Source: Candidatus Limnocylindrales bacterium (GTDB taxonomy: Bacteria > Desulfobacterota > Binatia > UBA1149 > CAITLU01). Taken from it: a DNA stretch of 64,000 nt. Both the position numbers and the translations under genes were made by a program. This document shows, in pieces, positions 27,341 to 34,688 of this stretch; positions within the stretch are counted from its first letter, which is position 1, and the number at the start of each line of letters is the position of its first letter. Location: NCBI GenBank assembly GCA_035626395.1, contig DASPNR010000023.1:1-64000 (forward strand), given 5' to 3'. The notes below the pieces were generated by a model. It was given only the letters and a program-made list of their open reading frames with translations, ran no database searches and was not told the origin of the DNA.

Positions 27341-27984
27341 AGCCGATCACGCTCTCGTTCGACAATGGGCCCAGCCCCGGCATCACCGAGCGCGTGCTCG
27401 ACACGTTGGCGGAGCGGGCCGTTCGCACGACGTTCTTCGTGGTGGGCGATCGGCTGCGGGATCCCACGGCACGCCGGCTTGCCGAGCGTGCCGTCGCCGA
27501 AGGGCACTGGGTCGGCAATCATACGATGACGCACAGCGTGCAGCTCGGCGCTGCCGCCGACGATTCGGTGCACGAGCGCGAGATCGGCGCGGCGCAGGAG
27601 ATCATCGGCTCGCTCTCTCATGGCGACCGCTTCTTCCGGCCCTACGGCGCCGGCGGCGTGCTTACCAACGAGCTCCTCAGCCCCGGCGCGGTCGAGTATC
27701 TGCAGGGAGGCAGCTACAGCCTGGTCCTTTGGTCGATCGTGCCGCGCGACTGGGATCCGTCGGTGGACTGGGTCGAGTCATGCCTTTCGCATGCGCGCAC
27801 ACAGGCCTGGCCGCTCGTGGTGCTGCACGACCTTCCCGGCTGCGCGCCCGAACGGCTGCCCGAGCTTCTGGACCGGCTCGCCGCCGAAGGCTTCGAGGTA
27901 CGGCAGGAGATTCCGGACCACTCCATGCCGATGCATCGTGGAGCGATGCGCGCAACCATCGACCATCTCGTGCGCTCGCATTGA
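27337..27984 (+). CDS. Polysaccharide deacetylase (NodB-homology, CE4) family protein with altered metal motif
   Basis: 215 residues, no signal peptide. Motif 1 reads TLSFDNGPSP, where CE4 enzymes have TFDDGP: the second Asp, a metal ligand, is Asn. Motif 2 NHTMTH (H-x-x-x-H) is intact near residue 65. Motif 3-type FRPYGAGG follows at about 97, and a late WPLVVLHDLPG fits the LHD motif. It is coupled to the TetR gene by a 4-nt ATGA overlap. It may be a cytosolic deacetylase on a small amide rather than on cell-wall glycan. Reduced or altered metal use is inferred. Confidence 0.85.
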   Translation: MKPITLSFDNGPSPGITERVLDTLAERAVRTTFFVVGDRLRDPTARRLAERAVAEGHWVGNHTMTHSVQLGAAADDSVHEREIGAAQEIIGSLSHGDRFFRPYGAGGVLTNELLSPGAVEYLQGGSYSLVLWSIVPRDWDPSVDWVESCLSHARTQAWPLVVLHDLPGCAPERLPELLDRLAAEGFEVRQEIPDHSMPMHRGAMRATIDHLVRSH

Positions 27985-28195
27985 GGAGGCCGGACCGGCA
28001 TCCGCCAAGGACCGGGCGTCGGGATGACCGGATCGGCCGGCAGCGTGAGAGCACCCGCACCTGGACGCCGCTGGATGCCGACCGACGCCTCGACGCGCAG
28101 ACGTTGAATCAACTGCGGCGAAAGAGCACGGTGCACAGACTACCGCGTTTCGGGCGTAGTGCTCGTGCCATCGGCGCGGTCCATGGAGGGTTTCG

Positions 28196-28987
28196 ATGAG
28201 GATCAGTCCCGTGGTGCCCGTCGCGATCACGATTTCGCTGGCTTTACTGGCAGTTCCGCCTGTCGCGGGGGCACGGACGGCCCAGGAGAAGTGCGACCAG
28301 GCTCGGCTCAAGGCATGGTCGGACTTCGTCAAGTGTCAGAACGCGGTGCTTGCCAAGCCGGGGACCGGATACATGCCGCGAACGATCGCCACCCTGAAAT
28401 GCCGCCGGAAGTACTTCGCGGTATGGGAAAAGTTCCAGAGCGATGGCGGGCTCGCCGGCACCACCTGCCAGCCATCCGGCGGAGCGCGCTTTGTCGACAA
28501 CGGCGACCAGACGGTCACCGACAATCTCACCCTGCTCGTATGGGAGAAGAAGGATAGCCTGGACAACAGTGCGGATTTCGGTAACCCGCACGATGCCGAC
28601 AACGCGTACAGCATCAGCGCGACGTCCAAGCTCGACCTCGAAGATGGAACCGCCTACTCAGACTTTCTGAGCGCGCTCAACGAGTCTCCGGGGTTCGCCG
28701 GGGCGCTTGGCTGGCGAGTACCGACTCTCATCGAGTTGCAGACGATCGTGCTCGAGTTCGCCTGTGCCAAGTCGGCGTCGGATACCGGGGATCCGGGCTG
28801 CGACTGCGCCGATCCATGTATCGATTCGATATTCGGCCCGACCAAGAGCGTGTACTACAAAACCTCGACCCGCAATCTGAACGAGTCGGACCAGGTCTGG
28901 GCGATCAGCTTCGAATATTCGGATCTCAATCCCGGCGCCGCCAGCAATCTGAACGACGGAGTCAGGGCGGTTCGCGGCGGGCTATGA
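28196..28987 (+). CDS. Exported DUF1566/Lcl-type protein with an N-terminal four-cysteine helical module
   Basis: 263 residues with a signal peptide (ISLALLAVPPVAGA) and a GGAGGG ribosome-binding site 5 nt before ATG 28196. Residues about 30-95 carry the module KCDQARLKAWSDFVKC...LKCRRKYFAVW...TTC, spaced C-x13-C-x21-C-x21-C. From about residue 98 the DUF1566 (Lcl C-terminal) domain begins: FVDNGDQTVTDNLTLLVWEKK, GWRVPTLIELQTIV, and the ending GVRAVRGGL. In known proteins this domain is a surface lectin-like or adhesin module. One of three such proteins in 6.5 kb. Confidence 0.82.
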   Translation: MRISPVVPVAITISLALLAVPPVAGARTAQEKCDQARLKAWSDFVKCQNAVLAKPGTGYMPRTIATLKCRRKYFAVWEKFQSDGGLAGTTCQPSGGARFVDNGDQTVTDNLTLLVWEKKDSLDNSADFGNPHDADNAYSISATSKLDLEDGTAYSDFLSALNESPGFAGALGWRVPTLIELQTIVLEFACAKSASDTGDPGCDCADPCIDSIFGPTKSVYYKTSTRNLNESDQVWAISFEYSDLNPGAASNLNDGVRAVRGGL

Positions 28988-29131
28988 GGCGCGGCCGGCG
29001 ATGACGCGGCAGGTGCGTGCTAAAACCTGCTCATCGCTCGGATTCGCAAAGCACGGCCCTGCCGACGGCGCTTCCGCTGAACGACACCGCTCGCGGCTGC
29101 GTCCGGCCGCCGCGGCTGCTAGTGTTCGCGA

Positions 29132-29758
29132 ATGTCCCGCACGCTCCGGGTCTTGCTGGTGGCCGTCATCGTCATCGGCGGCGTTCTGCTTCTGATGCCA
29201 CGGCCCGGCCCGCCGCCTCCGGCGGCTCCCGCGGCGCCGGCCACGGCACGCGATGAAGAGCGAGGTCGGCTGGCCAAGCCGCAATCGCAGCGTCCCGAGC
29301 GAGAACGCCAACCGTCTTCCATCCGCGCGAACGGTGGAGACCGACTCCGCCTGCCTCGGCGCGGTACACCGGAGCGGCCGACGAAACGCATGCAGCGCGA
29401 CATTCCCGCCATCAACCCGGACCGCGCGGCGGCGGTCGAGAAGGAGCTGGTCGAGGACGAGCCTCTTCCACGGGCGAGCGTCCGCAGCATGCTGCAGCAG
29501 CAGCTTCGGCAGCAGTTGCCGGACAGGAAGCTCTCTACCGAGGAGTACGAGCGTCTTACCGACGCGGTGATGCGCTATCGCGCCACCCAGCGAGTGATCG
29601 CGGGGATGCCACCTTCGAACGAAAATGCCGAGACCCTCATCCGTGTGCGCACCGAGGTCACCGAGATCCTGCGCGAGATCAACGAGCTGACAGGCGTGCC
29701 GAGCAACGAGCTCCTTGACGAGGAAAAGCCGTGGATGCGGGACCTTCCGACGCAGTGA
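29132..29758 (+). CDS. Membrane-anchored or periplasmic protein of unknown function
   Basis: 208 residues. An N-terminal hydrophobic segment (TLRVLLVAVIVIGGVLLLM) may be a signal anchor. A Pro/Ala/Arg-rich disordered region follows (about 25-95). The C-terminal half is helical and charged: RAAAVEKELVEDEPLPRAS, RKLSTEEYERLTDAVMRY, ETLIRVRTEVTEILREIN. I recognise no family. It is a periplasmic-facing tether or adaptor at a guess. It is convergent with the large cysteine-rich gene, with a hairpin between them. Confidence 0.6.
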   Translation: MSRTLRVLLVAVIVIGGVLLLMPRPGPPPPAAPAAPATARDEERGRLAKPQSQRPERERQPSSIRANGGDRLRLPRRGTPERPTKRMQRDIPAINPDRAAAVEKELVEDEPLPRASVRSMLQQQLRQQLPDRKLSTEEYERLTDAVMRYRATQRVIAGMPPSNENAETLIRVRTEVTEILREINELTGVPSNELLDEEKPWMRDLPTQ

Positions 29759-29863
29759 TTGCGTCCGTTTTGCCGGCAGCGGCGCGCCTACACCTTCCGA
29801 TTCGGCCGGACCGGCGGGACCCGATTTCGGGGCGTCGAACAAAACGGTAGCGCCCCTGACGCA

Positions 29864-29894
29864 CGAGCGGCCCGGCACGTGGCCGGGCCGCTCG
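29864..29894. terminator. Bidirectional hairpin between convergent genes
   Basis: A perfect 13-bp inverted repeat, CGAGCGGCCCGGC (29864-29876) and its complement (29882-29894), with a 5-nt loop. It lies between the stop of the helical protein (29758) and the stop of the convergent cysteine-rich protein (29937). No T-tract. Confidence 0.75.
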
Positions 29895-29936
29895 CGAACG
29901 AAAGCGACGGCGCGTGCGCCGCCTAGGCCGGCTGCT

Positions 29937-31832
29937 CTACTCGCACGAATCGATCGTGCAGTCGTTGTTGCGGGCTTCCCTGCACGCCTCCGGGCTCGAC
30001 GCTTTGGCGTTGTCCGGGCAGATGCCGAGTTCCTCTTGGCACAGATCCTCGCTGGCGCAGCTGTCCTCGAACCGCCGGCAGCGCTGATCGTCGCCGTCAA
30101 TCTCGGGGCAGGCCGGGTACTGGAAGCCGCAGAACAGCTCCTCCTGCTCGGAACAGGTACCGCGGGCACATTTGCCGTCGATCATCCTGCCCCCTTTGTT
30201 GAAGCAGTCGAGTTGCTGAATGCACTGGCCGGTGGTCAGTTCATCGTCATCGTCGTCGTGTCCCGCGACTCCGTTGACGAAGGACTCGTGCAACGTGGTG
30301 CACAGGTCGCTGCAGTCGTCGAAGCTGACGTCGATGGCCGAGGCGAGAACGTCGTCGCAGGAATCGCCGGCGCCGCTAAGGGCGCAGTTGAGCGCCGTGG
30401 CGATCAGCTGGCGATAGAGCTGGCGCACCTTCTCGCCCTCGGCCTTGACGCACAAGCCTTCCAGGGCCGAGCTCAGACCCAGATCCTCGACCCAAAGTGC
30501 TTCATCATTGACCGTTGCGCTGATCGTGATGCCGCAGACTTCGATGTCACCCACGGTATCGATGATGTCCTGGATCAGGTTGTCAGCGCCACGTTCGAAG
30601 CCGCCATGCGTGCCCCAGAATCCTGCGCTGCGACAGACCGCGTCCGTCGTCGCGTTGCAAGTGTCGACATGGCGGCAGCCGTCGTGGATGTCGCATGTGT
30701 CCGTGGTGCATGGATTGTCGTCGTCGCATTCGTCGTGATGAGGAACGATATTGCACGTGTCGGTGGTCTCATTACACGTACTGGTCGTGCACTCGTCGTC
30801 GTTTGCGCTGCACGCGCGCTGTGTCGCCGGCTTGCATCCGGTCGACGTGCAGGTTTCGGTGCCGTTGCAGAACTTGCCGTCGCTGCAGGCGTTGTTGTTG
30901 GCCGTATGCGTGCACTCATTCTGATCCTCATTGCAGGCGTCCACGGTGCACGTGACGTTGTCGTTGCAGTTCGGCGCAGTGCCGCTTCTGCAGCCGAGGT
31001 TGGCGTCGCAAGTTTCGGCGCCGTTGCAGAATTTCCCGTCATCGCAGCGCGAATTCCTGGCAACGCTGTAGCAGCCAAACTCGTTGGCGCGGGCGTCGTC
31101 GGGATCGCAGATTTCCTGCGTGCATGCGATGCCATCATCGGAGCACGGATTGTCGTCGTCGCACTTACCCGTGGGGTTTCCACCGGTTATGGGCACATCC
31201 AGGTCGATGGGCTCCTTGGTGCAGCTGCAGCTGTTTTCGTTTCCGGGCTTGACGTTGTGCGGGCCCGAGCACGATGTCTTCGAGCTCTCGGTCCAGGTCG
31301 CGCACGCGGCGAGCTCGGCGCGGCCGTCCTCGTCCTCGTCGATGCACTTGACCGTCAGATTCGTGAAGGACACCAGCAGCGTACGATCGCCGGCCGTGTC
31401 GCCACAATTGTCGTTGTCCTCGTCGAGGAACGGCGAAGGCGCCGTCGGCAGCGTCAGGACCTTGCAGGAGCCTTCCAGGGCCTGCTCGCCGTCTTGACCG
31501 AGGAAGAGACCGATGTCGTAGAGCTTGTCGTCGGAGTGGCCGTCATCGTCGTGATCGTCGTCGTCCTCGAGGTCGACGATGACCTTGAGCTTCCCGCTGA
31601 GCGTGACGGTGTCACCGTGGCCGATACACCCATTGTCCGTGACCTGCTCGCCGACGACATCCACGATGCGAATGTCTCTGGAGTCGCACTTGGCGTCGTC
31701 GCCAAAAGCTCCGTCGACGCACATTCCAGCCGTGGCATTTCCGGCGGATGCAAGAACGAATGCAAGGGCGAACAGAAGGTGTGGCCGCAGGGCTGCCATC
31801 GACAGCAGCCCGAGAATTGATTTCCTGCTCAT
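29937..31832 (-). CDS. Large exported cysteine-rich protein with repeated CDDGxFCNG-type modules
   Basis: 631 residues from the ATG at 31832, with GAGGAG upstream; the frame extends further but without a signal. A hydrophobic signal region is near residues 17-35 (HLLFALAFVLASAG). A central region of about 200 residues carries tandem cysteine-rich modules resembling Dickkopf/EGF-like repeats: CDDDNPCSDDG, CDDGKFCNGAETC, CSDGKFCNGTETC, CDDDNPCTTDTC. The last about 250 residues include DAVCRSAGFWGTHGG and acidic, cysteine-bearing segments ending CREARNNDCTIDSC. A highly acidic GxDxD-rich part near the N-terminus (VDLEDDDDHDDDG) may bind calcium. It is likely a surface adhesin or matrix protein. 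Disulfide formation would need the DsbA-like system. Confidence 0.75.
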   Translation of the reverse strand: MSRKSILGLLSMAALRPHLLFALAFVLASAGNATAGMCVDGAFGDDAKCDSRDIRIVDVVGEQVTDNGCIGHGDTVTLSGKLKVIVDLEDDDDHDDDGHSDDKLYDIGLFLGQDGEQALEGSCKVLTLPTAPSPFLDEDNDNCGDTAGDRTLLVSFTNLTVKCIDEDEDGRAELAACATWTESSKTSCSGPHNVKPGNENSCSCTKEPIDLDVPITGGNPTGKCDDDNPCSDDGIACTQEICDPDDARANEFGCYSVARNSRCDDGKFCNGAETCDANLGCRSGTAPNCNDNVTCTVDACNEDQNECTHTANNNACSDGKFCNGTETCTSTGCKPATQRACSANDDECTTSTCNETTDTCNIVPHHDECDDDNPCTTDTCDIHDGCRHVDTCNATTDAVCRSAGFWGTHGGFERGADNLIQDIIDTVGDIEVCGITISATVNDEALWVEDLGLSSALEGLCVKAEGEKVRQLYRQLIATALNCALSGAGDSCDDVLASAIDVSFDDCSDLCTTLHESFVNGVAGHDDDDDELTTGQCIQQLDCFNKGGRMIDGKCARGTCSEQEELFCGFQYPACPEIDGDDQRCRRFEDSCASEDLCQEELGICPDNAKASSPEACREARNNDCTIDSCE

Positions 31833-32540
31833 ATGTGTCTCCTCACACGTGGCACAGAGTCCGGCACGGGCCGACGCGCCTTGCGCAGCCTCGAACCGAC
31901 GGCGGATCGATTGTGTGGAGAACACTGAAGGCAGCTTCGGCGGCTGCAATGGGCTTCACCGAAACATCACGAGAAAAGCACGGCAGCGCGCCTGATCGCG
32001 CGCCTGTGCAGCCGCTGGTGCGGGCGTCATCCAAGCGGCAGTGGGTATTTCGGGTACGACGACGTCTGGGGTCGGTCGCTTTTTGCCGTCCGCCAGAATC
32101 GTGGCGACGACACCGTGGGCGACCAGGCGAAGGAGCAAATCTTCTCCTGCACCGGAGTCGCTCGCGGTGCGAATTGCATCCTGCCTCGTTCGCCTCCAGG
32201 CGCCCGACGAAGAACTGGGTGGCACGGGACCTTGCGCTGCGGGGGCGTGTCCACGTCCGATCAGCCGGAGGGGCCGGACCTGAATCTGGGCGCGCCTGAA
32301 CGAAAGGAGGGCATCCATCGTGACGACGATCACCTCAATAACGATGGCCAGGAGCTCCTGCGCACGGCCTCGACACCTTCCAAGCGCGCCAAACGCCGGC
32401 TTTCCAGGCATGGCCACGGTGTGAGCACTCGCAGCGGCCGCCCAAGGATGCACGTGACTGGCGGCCTTGCCGCAGGTTCGCCGACCCTATACGCGGGGAT
32501 CCATCGCGAGCGAAGCCTGCCCGCCGGAGAGACGTCGCCC
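31833..32540. other. Long intergenic region with no supportable gene
   Basis: 708 bp between the cysteine-rich gene and a DUF1566 gene, divergent. Open frames exist on both strands but lack family similarity, and their Arg/Ser-rich translations look like shadows. It presumably holds promoters for both neighbours; I could not pin one down. Confidence 0.5.
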
Positions 32541-33503
32541 ATGGATCCGATACTACGATTCCTCGCGGTTCCGCTGATCCTCCTCACTGCGACGGCTCAC
32601 GCCGACGTCGCGGGCGAATGTGCGTACCGGCGCCTGCGCATCGCCGGCAGCTACGAGTCGTGCCGCCTGAAGTCGCACGTTGCGTCGCTCGTCGAAGGTA
32701 CTGCCGTCGACGGCCGCCGCTGCGACGAAAGATACCGGTCCAGATGGAGCTCCTCGTCGTACGCGGGCTCGAGCTGCACGGCAGGATTCGATGGACCGCA
32801 GGTCGAAGGCCTTGTGTCGGACTCCACCTCCATGCTCGTCACGTACCTGTCGGGCGATGCCGGCGCCCTCTGCGAGGAGCGCGACTTCCGGGCGACGGGA
32901 CAAACCGTATCCTACGGCGCCGGCGATGATGCCGACCTGCAGGTCGCCGGGGCGCAGTCGTTCGTTGACAACGGCGACGGCACCGTCACCGACACCCGCC
33001 TCGGACTGCAGTGGGAGAAGAAGTTCGGCTGCAGCGTCTACAGCGGCAGCGAATGCTCTTCCGAAGAGGGCAGCTGCGGCGACCCGCACGATGGAAACAA
33101 CTTCTACTCTTGGTCTTCGACCGCGACAGCGTACGACGGGACCGTGGTAACCGTCCTCCTCGAGCAGCTCAACCATCGCTGCAGCAACGATTCCTCGATC
33201 GCATGCTCCAGCGACGCTGACTGCGCGCAGGCCGGCGGTGCTTGCGGCTTTGCCGGACATCGCGACTGGCGCCTTCCCAACGTCAAGGAAGCCCGCAGCA
33301 TCGTCGACCTGAGCCAGTCGCCGTATTCGGTGGCGCCGGCGCTGCTGACCGACGGGTGCGATCGGGGATCGACGTGGACGTCCACCAGCTACGCGGAAGA
33401 TCCGCAGCAAGCGTGGTTCCTGCATACTCAGGCCGGCGGCGCGGTCGATACGATCGGCAAGAGCGCATTTTTCGCTGCGCGTGCGGTACGGGGTGGACGA
33501 TGA
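32541..33503 (+). CDS. Exported DUF1566/Lcl-type protein with N-terminal four-cysteine module (tandem paralogue 1)
   Basis: 320 residues from ATG 32541 (GGAGA upstream); a longer frame upstream lacks a signal. The signal peptide is FLAVPLILLTATAHA. The module ECAYRRLRIAGSYESC...RRCDERY...SSC is spaced C-x13-C-x19-C-x17-C at about residues 25-80. The DUF1566 region starts near residue 130: QSFVDNGDGTVTDTRLGLQW, then EKK, and continues with CGFAGHRDWRLPNVKEARS and the end AVRGGR. It is 40 codons longer than the 28196 paralogue because of an extra insert. Its stop overlaps the next gene's start, and the two proteins share their C-terminal half, indicating a tandem duplication. Confidence 0.84.
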   Translation: MDPILRFLAVPLILLTATAHADVAGECAYRRLRIAGSYESCRLKSHVASLVEGTAVDGRRCDERYRSRWSSSSYAGSSCTAGFDGPQVEGLVSDSTSMLVTYLSGDAGALCEERDFRATGQTVSYGAGDDADLQVAGAQSFVDNGDGTVTDTRLGLQWEKKFGCSVYSGSECSSEEGSCGDPHDGNNFYSWSSTATAYDGTVVTVLLEQLNHRCSNDSSIACSSDADCAQAGGACGFAGHRDWRLPNVKEARSIVDLSQSPYSVAPALLTDGCDRGSTWTSTSYAEDPQQAWFLHTQAGGAVDTIGKSAFFAARAVRGGR

Positions 33504-34540
33504 GCATGCGAACGAACTTGACGGGCCTCCTGCTCTGCCTTCCCATCGCCGCGCCCGCCATCGCAGCCGATTGGACGGCGTCCTCGTGCGCCGCCAGAAA
33601 AGTGGGTCTTGCCGCGAAGGCAGTGAACTGCCGCCTCGTCACCGAGGCCAAGGCTGCCAAGACGATGTCGGCGCCGGCGTTCGACAGCTGCGACCAGAAG
33701 TTCCTCGCGTCTTCCCTGCGGCTCGAGTCCGACGAGCGCGCATCGGTATGCCCGACGAGCGGGGACGGCGAGAGCGTCCTGGATTTCGTGCGCGCCAGTA
33801 CGGCCCATCTTGCAGCCACGCTGAAAGACGTCGAGGCGATGTCCCCATGCGCAGCGCTGCAGGCGCCGGCGAGCGGCCAGAGGGTTACCTACGGCCGCGG
33901 CGACGACGGGAGCTCGCATCTGGGCGCGACGCTTCAGTTCACCGACAACGGGGATGGAACCATCACCGACCAGGTCACCGGCCTGATGTGGGAGAAGAAG
34001 AAGTGGGTGAACCAGGCTTGGTATCCTGCGACGTGCAACTCGGTCACCGACCCTTACTGCGCCGATCCTCACAACGTCAACACCGTCTATGCGTGGGCTG
34101 CAGGATATCCCGGACGTGCCAGCTCCTATGACGGCCCCGTGGTCACGCTTTTCCTCGAGCAGCTGAACAACCGCTGCGACCGGGATGTGTCGGTCGCATG
34201 CGCCAGCAATGCCGACTGCAACGCGAGCGGCGGCGCCTGCGGCTTTGCCGGCTACCGGGACTGGCGCCTGCCCAACGTCAACGAGCTTGCCGGCATCGTC
34301 GACTACGGCCGCTCGATTCCGGCACTGGATCCGCTCTTTCACAACGCAGGCTGCGCGGCCCACTGCAGCGACGTGCGCAGCACCGACTGCAGCTGCGACA
34401 GCAACACTATCCATTGGAGCTCCTCCACCGGCGGCAGCTACCCCTTGCACGCATGGGCCGTGGACACCGCGCGCGGCCATGTCGAGTTGGCGAACAAGAC
34501 CACCGGCGAGAGTGTGCGCGCCGTCCGCGGCGGGTACTGA
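33500..34540 (+). CDS. Exported DUF1566/Lcl-type protein with N-terminal four-cysteine module (tandem paralogue 2)
   Basis: 346 residues starting at ATG 33500 in an ATGA overlap with the stop of the previous gene, indicating translational coupling; ATG 33506 is an alternative. The signal peptide is LTGLLLCLPIAAPAIA. The module SCAARKVGLAAKAVNC...DSCDQKF...SVC is spaced C-x13-C-x19-C-x19-C. The DUF1566 part has FTDNGDGTITDQVTGLMW followed by EKKKW, CGFAGYRDWRLPNVNELAG, a cysteine-rich insert (CAAHCSDVRSTDCSC) and the end AVRGGY. Sequence identity with the preceding gene is high in the CGFAG...DWRLPNV region. Both are probably surface proteins. Confidence 0.84.
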   Translation: MSMRTNLTGLLLCLPIAAPAIAADWTASSCAARKVGLAAKAVNCRLVTEAKAAKTMSAPAFDSCDQKFLASSLRLESDERASVCPTSGDGESVLDFVRASTAHLAATLKDVEAMSPCAALQAPASGQRVTYGRGDDGSSHLGATLQFTDNGDGTITDQVTGLMWEKKKWVNQAWYPATCNSVTDPYCADPHNVNTVYAWAAGYPGRASSYDGPVVTLFLEQLNNRCDRDVSVACASNADCNASGGACGFAGYRDWRLPNVNELAGIVDYGRSIPALDPLFHNAGCAAHCSDVRSTDCSCDSNTIHWSSSTGGSYPLHAWAVDTARGHVELANKTTGESVRAVRGGY

Positions 34541-34613
34541 CGAGCGCCGCCGGCAGCTCCATCGCCGGCTGGCTTCTGCAGCGCAGCCTCATTGCAGCCG
34601 GCGCGAGCGACGA

Positions 34614-34644
34614 GCCGGGCGCGAACCCACGATTCGCGCCCGGC
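34614..34644. terminator. Bidirectional hairpin between convergent genes
   Basis: A 12-bp perfect stem, GCCGGGCGCGAA (34614-34625) and its complement (34633-34644), with a 7-nt loop. It lies between the DUF1566 stop (34540) and the SGNH gene stop (34689). No T-tract. Confidence 0.75.
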
Positions 34645-34688
34645 CCGGTCGTGCGCGCGGCCGTCGCACGTACTCGCCGCCTGCGGCG

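Noticed and set aside
29715..31820. Plus-strand frame opposite the large cysteine-rich gene
   Set aside because: The minus strand carries a signal peptide and cysteine repeats; the plus frame is a shadow.
31956..32453. Minus-strand open frame in the long intergenic region
   Set aside because: No ribosome-binding site, Arg/Ser-rich shadow-like composition and no family resemblance.
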